Source: Castanea sativa (lineage: Eukaryota > Streptophyta > Magnoliopsida > Fagales > Fagaceae). From it: a stretch of DNA of 64,000 bases. Made by a program: the position numbers and the translations under genes. The stretch is taken from assembly GCF_040712315.1 (NCBI RefSeq), contig NC_134020.1, positions 9,333,436 through 9,397,435 on the forward strand, read 5' to 3'. The notes beneath the pieces were generated by a model. It was not told the origin of the DNA, ran no database searches, and worked only from the letters and a program-made list of their open reading frames with translations. Shown here piece by piece: positions 44,563 through 56,829 of this stretch (position 1 is the stretch's first letter; every line of letters starts with the position of its first letter).

Positions 44563-45385
44563 GAGAATATGCAACTTGCCTTCCGTAAGGCACAAGGAAT
44601 GGATGACTACTTTTATAATATGGGGGCAGTAAGCTAAAAGGCTCCTATTGCATTGCCTACAAGTTCAAGATCTCTGATGCAGAAAAATTTAATGGGACTA
44701 GGGATCCAAAGCAACAGATAAGAAGATACCTAGGCATTGGAAAAATGAAAGGGCTAGATGAGAAGAAAACCTTGCATGTGTTTCCTTTCTCACTCATGGG
44801 AGGTGCATTAATGTGGTATTATAGCCTTGTTCCAAGTGAAACCAAGGTGTGGGATGACCTAGTGGAGTTGTTTGTGGACCAATTTATCTTCAACACCATG
44901 ACTGATGTGACTCTAAGGGATGTAGAGACCACCAAACAAGGTGTAGGAGAGACATTTTTCGAATACATGACAAGATGGAAGAACAAGGCATCTAGAATGG
45001 TCAATGGGCCAAGTGAGAAAGACCAAATCAACATGATCATCAAGAATTTGCTTTCGGTTTATAATAGTAGGCTTTTGTCATCACTTATTAGTTCATTTGG
45101 AAATTTATGTGATTGTGGGACAGGAATTGAAGATGCTCTCAATAATGGAAAATTGAAGAAAGGGGAAAGCAAACCTCTAACCAAAAGGACATATGGAAGG
45201 GGAACCACCACTAAAGCACCCAATCCCACAATTGTAAGCACCAAGTGCCATCATACCCCAACCAACACTAGCCTACCCAAAGAAAGCTCGCTAAGAATTC
45301 TCCGTCCTAGGAATGGCTCTCACCCAAGCATATGAAAACCTATCCTCCAAAGGATTCATCAAGCCTTTAGACCCCACACCCATGT
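44563..45385 (+). pseudogene. Gypsy gag fragment, right piece
   Basis: Continuation of the gag at 41046-41177. The sequence gives MQLAFRKAQGMDDYFYNMG, a stop, then a frame 44745-45335 with a capsid core: LMGGALMWYYSLVPSETKVW, ELFVDQFIFNT and FFEYMTRWKNKASRM. After a frameshift near 45290 the frame ends in ALTQAYENLSSKGFIKPLD. The gag stops where the LTR at 45386 begins, so that LTR was inserted into it or joined to it. The remaining nucleocapsid part would lie beyond the window if this is a nested insertion. Confidence 0.85.
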
Positions 45386-47232
45386 TGTAGACACTTAATT
45401 TTGCACCCATGATTTAATCACGGAGAATGACTTGAAAGACCATTTACGTACCCCTAAAATAAAATCATCATTGCATTACATGTATCAATTTGTTCTTGCA
45501 TTACATGCATCAATTTGTTCTTGCATTACATGCATCATTTCATTTATTGCATACCAAAAAATGATCTTGAGGTTCTAACGATTGCAATGGTGTATCCAGT
45601 TTCTAAATCGGACCAGCAGATCGAAAGATATCCCATGATCAAGTTTGCACGGTTAACATGCATTGTGTCTAAATAGAGTCAACCACACATTATTAATTTA
45701 AATTAATTCTTAATGGTTAAACAATTAAAATTAATTAAATAATTTTGTGATTGGTTGATAATTAATGTTTAAAATAAGGATGCATGCATAGGAATAAAAG
45801 GGATAATTGGATAATAATAAAATTGTGGATAATCTGAACTTTATCGAGATTTATTTTAGGGTATTTATTTACAAGATAATTGGTCTTAAAAAGTTTGAAT
45901 TATCAAGAAAAGAGATAAAAAATCATGAACGGAGGATGAAAACACGTCTATGTGCAAGAACGAAGAGTGCTCATGCATGAGGTTTTTTTCCTTCACCCTA
46001 TCTTTCTTGTGCTTATTTTTTTTCATTTATTGATGAATGTTTTTATCCATAACATGAATGATTCATCATTGTTTTGTTTAAAGCATGATTGTTTTTATGT
46101 GATTATTACAATCTCTTTCTTGAATGTCAATAATCTACATGTGAACAATTCTTTTTCATAAAATAAAAACATATCTACATCTTTATAAGATGTAGATCTG
46201 AATTTTTCCCAAAATAAAAACAGATCTGCATCTTTATAAGATGTAGATTTGACTTTTTCTTAAAATAAAAACAGATTTGTCTCTTCATTAAATGTAGATC
46301 TGACTATTTCTTAATCAAAAAATGGATCTGCATCTGTTTAAGAAGTAGATCTAATTTTTTCTCAATTGAAAACTAATTTGTATCTTTCTAAGATACAAAT
46401 CTGATTTTCTTTGACATATGCAAATTTTTGAAATAAAGAAAAAGATTAAACATGTTTGTGTTTGTGTTTGTGTTTGTTTATTCATGTTGCATAAATTTAA
46501 ATTATGACTGAAAGTCTCTTCTAAAAAAATCCTTTTCATTTTTTTAACATATAAAAAACAGATCTGATATTTTTCAAACCAAAAGACTTTATTTTATGTG
46601 ATAAAAATAGATCTAAATTTTTTTCTCCAAAAACCACTTTTTTTTTTCTAAATACTACAAAACAAATCAAGTATTTTGACAAATCAAAAATCTATTTTTC
46701 TTACCAACCAAAATAGATCTGATTCTTTTCAAAAGAAGAGACTTCATTCATAAATAAATTTGTGTGATTTAGTTTTTTTTTTTATTTCACATGTTCAACA
46801 TATCATTCATAACATGTATAAAATGGTACATTGGTCACAAGAGTCTAGAAGACCAGACTCTGTCTAGGCAGAATGGGTGTCTAACACCTTCTCATTCCGT
46901 AACCTAGCCTCCGAATTTAGGTCTTTCATTAAGTAGATCTAAGCCTTGTCTTTATTTTTGTTTTGGGTAGAATGTAACTAGGATAAAAAGCCATGTAATT
47001 ATTTGGTAGTTTGTAACTAGGACCCAAAGCCATGTAATTTTTCAATCTTTCAAATATGTAATTTTTATTCAATCAATGAAGAGAACAATTTAGTCATGTA
47101 TTTATTTATTTCCTTATTTTTTTTTTATAAAAAATAAGTGGTGACTCCACACCACTTACCCAAAAATAGAGGTGCCCTAAAAAGCACTCAAAAATCTCTT
47201 TTTTTTGAGAGGCAATTTCCCAGTCTCTCACA
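45386..47232 (+). repeat. 5' LTR of the second gypsy element, promoter region deleted
   Basis: 1847 bp, TGTAGACACTTAATTTTG... to ...TCTCTCACA. Compared with the 3' LTR, a block equivalent to 63534-63973 (440 bp, containing a TATAAATA box) is absent, with CAAG at the junction (45955-45958). The block 46158-46420 holds about five units of 50-60 bp with near-palindromes such as GCATCTTTATAAGATG and AGATCT. Confidence 0.87.
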
Positions 47233-47233
47233 A

Positions 47234-47250
47234 TGGCGACTCCCCTGGGA
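47234..47250 (+). other. Primer-binding site of the second gypsy element
   Basis: TGGCGACTCCCCTGGGA begins two bases after the LTR end; it starts TGG as expected for a tRNA CCA end. Confidence 0.75.
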
Positions 47251-48215
47251 TGTCAAGGGCTAAGTTTCGTATTAGACTTAAGTGACCAAATGCGTACCCT
47301 TGTTTTGCATGGTCTTGCGTGGTGCAGTTGTTTGTTTGTTTATTTATGTTTGAAGGGATGTTGTATGATATTTTGGTGTATGGAATTTGTTGATTGTATT
47401 GTTTGTTAAAATCTTTCCCTAATTGTCATAGTGTGTGCCATCCAAACAACAATGTATGCACCCCTTCTCAACAATTTTGTGGTGGTAGTAACCATGGATC
47501 ACCTATCTTCATTAGATTTGGGTACCCAGTGGCGACTTACCAACTCATAGCCCAAAGTCACTGAATCATTTCCTATTGACTTTAAAGGACAAACCATGCC
47601 ATTCAGACCAACGCAATGTTCATTACATTACAAGTTGGGAGGTGTAACGTCCTAGCTATAGGAAATAATGAAACAACAAACCCACCCTACAACGTGACTT
47701 AGAACCTATCCTTAGGCCGGTCCCGGTTAAAATTGCATTGCATGTTGTGTGTGTTTTTTTTGGTTGATTGATAGATCTGGATGGGGTCTTAGCTTTGATT
47801 AACCCGACCAAGCTTGTCATTAAGGGAGAATTTGGTCCAGATCTGAAGTAAGGCTACAAAGAGAACCTAAGCCCGACACTCAAGCCTGTAGCCCCAGTTC
47901 CAAGCCTGTCACTCCCATCACAATACTGAAGCCTTCAAGCATAGAAGAAACTTTACTGCTGCAACATCACAACCCCATACCCAACCTATAAGACACTTCA
48001 AACCCCAACCAAATCACCCAACACCCACAAACGAGGGGGGGGGGGACACTTGGAACCCCAATCAAATGGCTAAACACCAAATAATGGGGGGTGACACTTC
48101 AAACCCCAAATAAATAACCAAACATCTATAGAAGACACAAGCCAACATATCCTTATGGGTTTACTCATGGCCTCATACAATCATTAACAAAACCTGGTAG
48201 ACCTGCTCAACCAAA
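47251..48215. other. Leader and deleted gag region
   Basis: No open gag is seen, unlike in complete relatives. From about 47990 to 48130 three degenerate 55-60 bp repeats occur, each with ACACTT(C/G)(A/G)AACCCC and a G run. Otherwise non-coding. Confidence 0.5.
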
Positions 48216-48946
48216 TCCAAGTCCCTACGATTACAACCTCCCAGGATTTGAATGCTATGATTGTGTCCATCAATAGGGAACTCAGCATCTCCTATTTTTA
48301 CAAGGATCTAACCAAGAAGGGGAAGCACCACAATGATCCGTTGCATATCACTATAGACACCATGGGGAAGAGGATACCAATGGTTTTGGTAGATGATGGA
48401 AGTGCCTTGAACGTGTGTCCTTGAAAGACTGCAAGCTGCCTCGGCATGAGCATTGATAACTTTGTACCTACTGATCAACTTGTGAAGGCATATAACAACA
48501 GTAGAAGAGAGGTCTTAGGAACCAGAACCTTAGAACTTACCACAAGACCAATGGTCAAGAATGTGGATTTTCAAGTCTTTAATATAGTCTCATGCGTTAA
48601 TATGCATCTTGGGCGACCTTGGATCCATGACACAGAGGCCGTACCTTCTTCTCTATATCAAAAGGTTCAGTTTCCATATGAAAGAGTTATTGTGACTATC
48701 TATAGGGATACTTTGACTTCACCTAAACTTGTTTATGCTATTGATTTTGAGAAAGAGTTGTTGACTCTGGATGGCTTTGAGATCGAGAGGCTTGGTTTTA
48801 AAAAGAGAGAACAAGAGGTTGAGATGATCCCAATGGACTTTGCTCCTTATGGTAACAACAATGTGGTAGCAATGATGGGGAGAATGAACTACCTTCCGGG
48901 GATGAATTTGGGGAGAACTGTGAAGAAGCCTATTATTCAAGACTAG
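48216..48946 (+). pseudogene. Gypsy aspartic protease, second element
   Basis: The frame from about 48216 carries NDPLHITIDTMGKRIPMVLV followed by DDGSALNVCP, the active-site region (the family form is DTG/DNGS). A TGA at 48422-48424 interrupts it; the frame resumes to 48946 with HLGRPWIHD, the ILGRP-like motif. Nonsense-broken retropepsin upstream of reverse transcriptase. Confidence 0.8.
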
Positions 48947-49951
48947 ATGATTCCTTCTGCCATACCACCTTTTGGGTTAGGCTATAAGCCCACTAATGAT
49001 GATCTGCTAGAAATGGAAGTGAGAAGGATGGCTCAAGCCAAAGCCAAAGCAAAGGGACTTCCTTGTCCTCCAAAACCTTTGAAGCCCTACACCCCTACAT
49101 TGAATGGGAAGTTTGTCAAAGCTAGTGAGAGTCAGCAATATTAGGGATTCTCGGAATCGAGATTCGATCATGTGCCAAAGACAATGGTACCTGGGTTTGA
49201 GATACTACTTGATTGCCACAATAAGGTTCTAGAATTGAAGAAAGAAGACATAACTTAGGTTCCTACTGATTGGGCTTATTACATGGATCCCGATGCCATT
49301 ACTACACTTCTTGGGGATCCTATTTGCAACATAGAAGAAGATAAATATTAGGAGGCTTGCCAGTATGCATTGAAAATCTCATATGAACTAAGAGCCAATG
49401 ATGAAGATGAAGAAGGGGGAGCAACCCCTAGTGATGATGAGGATGAAAGAAATGACAAGAGTGATAGTGGTAGTTATAGCAGTAGCAATGATAGTGGACA
49501 TGATGAGGATGATAGCAGCACTAATAGTGATGACAACAGCAGCAAAAGTTATGATAACCCGTACAATGGGGATGATTGGGGTGAACCCCCTAGTGATAAA
49601 GAAGATGAAGATGCAGACATATTCTATGAGGAATATGATAGTGACGTGGACTATTATGATGAAGACATTGAAGATGATACAGAAGCTAACAGGTGGAGCG
49701 ACACTAATAGTGATCAATACGGATTGATAAACGTGTTAGAGAATACAAGGGAGGCGAATGCACAACCAATCAAATGTACCATAATGAATATCCCTATGGG
49801 CACCTTTCAAATTGGAGTGACATCACTAATGTTAGCTCAAGATCTAGCCCTTGATATGACAAAGATGGGAGAGAAGTTCCAAAATTGGGGTTGTACTATG
49901 ATTCAGAACCAAGCTCACCAGCCCCACATGCTAAAGATGAGGATGACATAG
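48947..49951 (+). pseudogene. Linker and acidic region between protease and reverse transcriptase
   Basis: A short frame 48947-49144 (FGLGYKPTNDDLLEMEVRRM) is followed by stops and the frame 49370-49951. That frame is extremely rich in Asp, Glu and Ser (about residues 10-115), then ends in LAQDLALDMTKMGEKFQNWG. Such acidic linkers are seen in this lineage's polyproteins; no enzymatic motif is visible. Confidence 0.65.
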
Positions 49952-51785
49952 ATGCCAGGTTGGCCGTTCTAGACCAAAATTTGATGGTCCATAGTCTCAG
50001 AATCATGACACTTGAGAATGCTGAATGTAATGATGAGAAGATGGAAGGAGGTGAGTCAGAGCATCTCCCTCAACCCACCAATTTGGGCAACAGAGGCAAG
50101 CATGATCTGTTTGATGAATGGATGGATAGCATAGAGCTCTTGGATACTTTTGTGACCAACAAGCCCACAGACATGGAGGTTGAAGAAGAAGCTAAAGATT
50201 ATAGGGACATAGATCTCGCAGTACTAATGCTGAGGGAAGAAGGAGCTTACTGGGAGCCACCTGCCATAGTGGAAGCCAAGACCGAGTTGAAGAATTGGGC
50301 ATGGGAGGGAGCCACCCACCCCACGGAGGACTCTGTGAGGAAGATCAAGACCGTAAAGTCAGTCACTTTTGCTAAAAAGATCAAGACCGCCGAGCCAATC
50401 ACTCCTGCCAAGAACATTGTTTCTGTTCCTATTGAGTTTATTTCTGCTAGTGTTTCTATTCCTGTTAAGTCTGTTTGTGATAGTTTTCCAATTGTGTCCG
50501 TTAAAAACTCTTTCCCTTTTAATATGATTTCTGATTTTGCTTATTTGCTGACTTTGAATGTTTTTATATATGAAATTGGTAAAGAAACTCTTAATAATAA
50601 GGAATTAAACCATGGATACCCAGAACCCATAAAAGAAGAAACCCAACCCATTAACCTAGGAACTGATGATGAGCCTAAAATTATCCAAGTGGGCAGTACC
50701 TTAACCACTTCAGAGAAAGATGCATTAGTGGCATTGCTGACAGAGTTCAAAGAGGTCTTTGCCTGGTCATATGAAGACATGCCTAGGAATGATATAGATA
50801 TAGTGCAACATTGCATTCCAATGGATCCAACCATAAAGCCGATCAAACAGAAGTTGAGAAGAATGAAGCTAGAATGGACTTTCAAGATCAAGGAAGAAAT
50901 GGAGAAACAGTACAATGCAGGATTCCTAAGAGTGGTCAATTATCCAGAGTGGTTAGCTAATGTGGTTCCAATACCGAAGAAGGATGGGAAGGTCAGAATG
51001 TGTGTAGATTTTCGAGATTTGAACAAGGCCAGCCCAAAAATGATTTTCCTTTGCCTCACATTGACATCCTGGTTGACAACATAGCAGGGCATGCTTTGCT
51101 CTCGTTTATGGATGGATTTTCAGGAAACGGCTAGATTAAGATGGCTCCAGAAGATATGGAGAAGACTTCTTTTATCACACCATAGGGGACATACTGCTAC
51201 AAGGTCATGCCATTTGGCCTTAAAAATGCTGGTGCTACTTACCAACGTGCAGCCACTACTTTGCTACATGACTTGATCCACAAAGAAGTAGAAGTTTATG
51301 TCAATGATATGATAGTGAAGTCCAGAGACCGTGAAAGGCACATACCAACTTTGAGGAAGTTGTTTGAGAGAATCCGGTTCTACAAGTTATGGTTTAATCC
51401 AAAGAAATGTACCTTCGGAGTTACATCTGGAAAACTGTTAGGGTTTATGGTAAGCCAGGGGGGAATAGAAGTTGATCTTGAAAAAATCAAGGAAATTGTA
51501 GAGATGAAGCCTCTAAGAACTAAAAAGGAGATCCGAGAATTTCTGGGAAGAATACAGTACATTAGCAGGTTTATAGCTCAACTTACCATGACATGTGAAC
51601 CAATTTTCAGACTACTTAAGAAAGAGGTCCTTACAGTATGGAATGAACAATGCCAAGAAGCCTTTGAGAAGATCAAGAATTATCCGATGAAACTGCCAAT
51701 ACTTGTTCCACCAGTTCTCGAAAAGCCATTGTTGTTGTATCTCACCACCACAGATACAGCAATGGGGGCTTTACTTGCTCAATAA
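49952..51785 (+). pseudogene. Gypsy reverse transcriptase, second element, catalytic Asp lost
   Basis: The frame 49885-51084 covers a variable linker and the beginning of the polymerase (EVFAWSYEDMP, VRMCVDFRDLNKASPK), then shifts frame near 51040. The next frame, 51207-51785, contains MPFGLKNAGATYQRA, then YVND where YVDD is expected (Asn codon 51303-51305), and the connection domain with SQGGIEVDLEKIK and REFLGRIQYISRF. Loss of the first catalytic aspartate would abolish polymerase activity by established knowledge of reverse transcriptases. Confidence 0.9.
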
Positions 51786-52676
51786 CTAGAGGAGACTAGG
51801 AAGGAGAATGCAATTTACTATATCAGCAAGAAGATGTTGCCTTATGAAGAAAAATATTCACCATTAGAGAAGACATGTGTAGCAATTGTATGGGAAACCC
51901 GCAAATTCAGACACTATATGCTTTCTTACAAGATTTTGTTGATTGCAAGAATGGATCCTTTGAAGTACTTAATAGAAAAACCTGTGCAAGATGGGAAGAC
52001 TGCTAAATGGGTCTTGCTTTTATCGGAATATGATATTAAGTATGTGACTCAAAAATCTGTGAAAGTAAAAGCAATTACCGATCACTTAGCCCATTGTTCA
52101 CTAGAGCAAGCCGAAGAGATTCAAGGAGATTTTCCGGATGAAGACATCAAAAGGATTGAGGTAGAATCATGGAAGATGTATTTTGATGGAGTAACAAATC
52201 AAAATGGAAGTGTAATTGGAGGTCTCTTGATTTCTCCAAAAGGGGCACACATTCCATTCTCTAGCAGAATCAACTTTCCTGCCACAAACAATGTCACAAA
52301 ATATGAAGCTTGCATTATGGGCCTACAAGCAGCCTTAGGCCTAGGAGTGAAGGAGTTAGAGGTATATGGAGACTCAGCCTTGATAATCTCTCAAATCCAG
52401 AATAAATGGAAGATCAAAGAAGAAAGACTTATGCCTTATCATGAATGTCTTCAGAAGTGGGCATCAAAGTTCACCAAGATCCGATATCAATATATGCCAA
52501 GGATACAGAATCAAATTACAGATGCTTTAGCAACCATGGAATCCATGATGGATGGGCCAAAAGAAGATGAAGCTAGACCAATAGTGTTGGAACAAAAAGA
52601 AGAACCAGCTTACTACATGACAATAGAAGAAAATGAGGAAAAGAATAGGGAAGGTAATGGTATTCAGACATCCTAA
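51786..52676 (+). pseudogene. RNase H and second (archaeal-type) RNase H, second element
   Basis: The first RNase H runs on in frame after a stop at 51783-51785 (MLPYEEKYSPLEKTCVAIVW, FRHYMLSYKILL). The second RNase H spans about 52160-52540: WKMYFDGVTNQNG (Asp), NVTKYEACIMGLQAAL (Glu) and LEVYGDSALI (Asp), so all three visible acids are kept, unlike in the first gypsy element. Dual RNase H places the element with the Tat group. Confidence 0.88.
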
Positions 52677-53897
52677 AATACCTCAAAGATGGGACATACC
52701 CGAAGTTTGCAGACAAGAATGATCAATTAACCATCCAGAGGTTGTCTACTAATTACATTTTTTGTGGTGAAAGGCTTTACAAAAGATCCTATGATGGAAT
52801 TCATCTCCTTTGTGTAACTGCCAAGGAAGCATAGCAAATAATTAAAGAGGTTCATGAGTCAAGTTATGGGCCACATATGAATGCACACATGTTGTCAAGG
52901 AAGATAGTGAGACAAGGCTATTACTGGACTACTATGGAAGCCGACTGTGTGGCTCATGTTCGAAAGTGCCATCAATGCCAAGTCCATGGAGATCTAAAGC
53001 ATATGCCACCCATGCCACTACATACTATGACACCACCCTGGCCATTCTCTATATGGGGAATAGACATCATTGGGAAGATCCACCCTACAACATCCAATGG
53101 TCATAAATTCATACTTGTAGCCATTGACTTATTAAATGGGTAGAAGCTGCCTCATACAAAGTTCTAAATTCAAAGAAAATTGCTCAGTTCATCCAGACCA
53201 ATATCATCTGTAGATACGGAGTACCACATGAAATTATCTCTGACAATAGGTTGCACTTCAAGGGAGAAACAAAGAAGTTACTATGACAGTTCAACATTAA
53301 GCACCACAAATCTTCACCTTACCGTCCTCAAACCAATGGAGCAGTTGAGGCTGCTCAAAAAAATAGGGTGAATCTTGAAGAAGAGCACAAAAAAATACAA
53401 GGATTGGCACCTACAGTTGCCCTATGCATTTTGGAGGTATAGAACATCAATTTGATATTCCACAGGAGCCATTCCTTATTCATTGATGTATGGGATGGAA
53501 GCAGTCCTTCACATTGAGATGGGTGTCTGTTCACTAAGGACCGTACTGGAGAGTGAAATTCCTGAAGCAGATTGGTTGCAAAGCAGATATGATCAATTGT
53601 GCATGCTAGATGAAAAAGGACTCAAGGCCTTGTATCATATTCAAGGTTACTAGAGGAGGCTTAGGAAAGCTTTTGACAAGAAAGTGAGAACCAGAGATTT
53701 GAAGTTAGAGGACTTAGTGTTGAAAGAAATCTGAGCCCCGGGTTAAGACGCAAACAGGAAGTTCAAGCAAATTGGGCAAGCCCATACATTATCAAACAGA
53801 TATACTCTGGGGGAGCAGTAAGATTGATGGACTTAGATGCAAATCCTTTCACTGAACTAATGAACATGGATCAATTGAAGAAGTACCACGTCTGAAG
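52677..53897 (+). pseudogene. Gypsy integrase, second element, broken
   Basis: The zinc-binding segment contains YGPHMNAHMLSRKIVRQGYY and RKCHQCQVHGD. The core gives IWGIDIIGKI (Asp), EIISDNRLHFKG (Asp, other frame) and RPQTNGAVEA (Glu). There are several stops (including near 52832 and 53143) and at least two frameshifts (near 52660 and 53135). The C-terminal part ends in LKKYHV at about 53890, the usual end of this family. Confidence 0.85.
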
Positions 53898-54496
53898 TGG
53901 TAGTCTGAAAGCATCACGTTTGAAGTGGTTGTAAATTATGTTATTTGCCTTCCTAGGTTTCTTAAAAAAAATAAAAAATAAAAAATAAAGGAGCTCGCTA
54001 GGATGAAAACCCGAAAGGGCGATCTACGCAAAATATGGTAAAAAAAAAAAGTGAGAGAGCCTGCTAGGTTGAAAACCCGAAATGACAACCTAGGCAAAAG
54101 TTAAGGCAAAAAAAAAAAAAATCATCATCAATGAACTATATGATGACCTGATCCTTCTACAAAGGGGGTACATAGGCAACCATGCATTGGTTCATTCACA
54201 CTTTCTCAAAACCCACCATTTGTCCATTAACCAAAATTACCAAAAATTGAACCATTCCATTAAACCATGTCATTGCACAAAATTCAGAAACCCACACTTT
54301 AACCATAAAAGAAAAAGAAAAAAACCAAACCAAAACACAAGAACCCAAACCTTAAGCCAAACCATAAAAAACCAAGTCCCAAAAGCTTACACCTTAAACA
54401 GAACCCTTAACTTGCAAATCCTAAGTGATTCCTAAACATAAGAGTTTTTACATTAACTTCTAAAAAAAACATGTTCAAAGCTAAGAAATAAGAAGG
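53898..54496. other. Spacer with degenerate hairpin repeats
   Basis: At about 53990-54110 two copies of a roughly 60-bp unit carry GCTAGG(A/T)TGAAAACCCGAAA and then CGA(T/C)CTA or its like, capable of a short hairpin. The rest is A-rich and non-coding. Confidence 0.5.
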
Positions 54497-54499
54497 TCA

Positions 54500-55759
54500 C
54501 TTTGTCTTCAGTCTTTTCTTTTTCTGTTGATCATTGATTTCTTCTATGATGGGAGCTTCGTCCTTCCTGTCCTTTCTTTTCAATTCACAGTTGCCTTCAT
54601 CAAGTCTTTCCCGGTTGTCTCTGAGAAATAGTTCTCTCATAGCAACCCTCTCAGCTTCCTTGTCAACAATCTTAGCTATCAACCAGTTAGAGTATTTTGT
54701 AGTCATACAGTGAAAGTGAACCTTGACAAAGGATTGGTCCACCCAGTTAGCCATCTCCAAACCTAATAACATGTTCTTTATAGAAGTAGGATTTGTGTCC
54801 ACAGGGGTGAAAGATCTTCTTCTGTTACCACTAGGCATTCCTTGCTCATATTTGAATTGCCTCAAGAGTCTATCTCCCTACAAGGAATATGTGATCTAAT
54901 CTTGGAGACCACAGTAGAGGAGGTAGGCACTTCCACCAATAACGGTTCCATTGAATTGAGGTACTGGATTTCTTGTCCAAGAACTTCACCCAGTCACTCT
55001 CAATTTGGCACTTAGTTTTGATTTTAACCCTGCTAAGAAAACTGCTAGGCACATAATTGCTGATTGTAGGCTTGGCAATCATGTCTAGTCGCTCCATCAG
55101 CCATATCTACAAAGTCAAAGGACTCCCAAAAAAGTTTTGAGTTTCTCCACCATGAAATATAACATCCAGTTCGAGAAGAGTTTTTGTCAAGATCAAAGAG
55201 ACAAGATTATCTCCATCCTTGATTTGAGTCATAACACTTATGGCTCGAGCATCCACAAAACCCCATCTTCTAGAGCAAAGAAAAATTTTCCCACAATGCA
55301 CAAGGCCAAACTGAAGTTTTTCAGCATATTGTCGGTCACTCCACAGGTGAGTTTGTCAATCAGCCGAGAAATAATTGCACGAAGATTCACCATACGACCT
55401 TCAATCATACTATCAGTAATGGAAGTAAGAAGACCGAGAGCATCAAACAAAGATTTCTTATACCTGAGATTGTAAGAAACTGCTACAGATTTTCAGCTTG
55501 GATCATAGCCTAGGATAGCAGAGAATTCTTCAATTGTTGGATAGAGTTCAGCAGTATTAAACTGAAACACATGATCTTTGGGATCCCAGAATTTCACAGC
55601 AGCACGAAGGAAGTCCCACTTGATTTTGACATTTCTCAGAGCCTTAATTCCCTATAGTTTAAAGGCTGTAAAATTGGTTTTCGTACTGAAATCAAAGCTA
55701 TGAAACCATCTGTTGATATCATGAATTGTTGAATGAGAGAAATTTTGATTTCTAGCCAT
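54500..55759 (-). pseudogene. Antisense cargo gene 1, DUF7745-like
   Basis: Minus-strand protein opposite to the element. It starts at ATG 55759 (MARNQNFSHST). It contains FLRAAVKFWDPKDHVFQFN and LYPTIEEFSAILGYDP, a pattern I associate with the plant DUF7745 family (not checked). Blocks at 55450-55238, 55301-55107, 55097-54870 and 54865-54497 follow in different frames with stops, ending in a basic tail, QKKKRLKTK. No enzymatic motif is known to me. It is probably a transposon-carried passenger gene. Confidence 0.65.
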
Positions 55760-56829
55760 GGATGACTTTTTGCTTGTGAATATTGTGTTTTGCTAACCTT
55801 TATGCAAAGAATTGTCACAGGAGAATTCCTGTATATAATCTACATTGATCCCTAATTAGGTTTGAAATAGGTTTCAGAGATTTTTGAGCTAACTAGGAGA
55901 GTTTTTCATGAGCACAAACGAAGTAAATATTTTTCAAAAATCACGAAAACGTGAAACACACATTGGAAAATCGTAAGGAGTCGGCCCACCATGGCGTGAG
56001 CGTCGTAGCGTGGCCTAGTGCCATTCGAAACTCTAAAAGTGCCTATCGACACTTTAAAACTGGTGAATGGCACTCCAAAAGTGCCGAATGGCACTCCTCA
56101 CGTGCCAAGAGGCACGCAGCCCCTCGGTTGTATACTCATGAAATTCCATGCAATTTCGCATTCCTAGATAATTTTTTAAGATCATTTGACACTCAAAAAT
56201 ATTTTTTTGATCAAATTGCGACATTCTGACGTCTATAACTCACTTGTTTTCAAAAGTAATTACTTGCATCAATGTTTTCAAAAAAAAAAATGTTTGATCA
56301 AACCAAGTTTAAAAAAAAAAAGATTCATGAGTTTATGTTCCAAGCTAGGGGCATACGCCCATGTCTCATGCATTTTCAAAAAAAGCACCGCCATCATTTT
56401 TCTTAAAAGAAAACTTCATCATTGATATTTTCAAAAATCATGCATTCCTTTTGAAACTAGGGACATTCACCCATGGCTCATGTTTCTAGAAAAGGCACCA
56501 TCATCATTGTTCTAAAAAAATAATTAATCTCCAAGATTTCAAAATCATCATGCATTCATTTTAAACTAGGGGCATTTGGCTCTGCCTCATTCAAGCAAGT
56601 ACAGATTCCAACAGAGCTGATCATGATAATTTTAAATTGATACTATAAGATCTCATTAGGTGAATTCTAAACTTATCTTAGTTAAAGTTTCTACTTGATC
56701 CAAGGTGATGCCAAGGACGAAGAGCTAAACATGGAATATAATACAATATTTCCTAAACAACGCTTCCTTTTGTTTTACAAGAAAAATAAACACACAAATC
56801 ATACATCATTAGGACTCTGAGTCTGCCTG
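55760..56829. other. Spacer with tandem and hairpin repeats
   Basis: At 56010-56115 there is a cluster of GTGCC...GGCAC hairpin-like motifs (for example AATGGCACTCCAAAAGTGCC). From about 56326 to 56595 three degenerate units of about 118 bp contain AACTAGGG(G/A)CAT and CATCATCAT. No gene. Confidence 0.6.

Noticed and set aside
44563..47232. Gag at 44563-45385 as the gag of the element starting at 45386
   Set aside because: It lies outside, upstream of that element's 5' LTR, and no purine tract separates them, so it belongs to an older host element.
49388..49717. Ile/Val-rich minus-strand frame of 109 codons
   Set aside because: Shadow of the Asp/Ser-rich linker on the plus strand; the hydrophobic look is a codon-complement effect.
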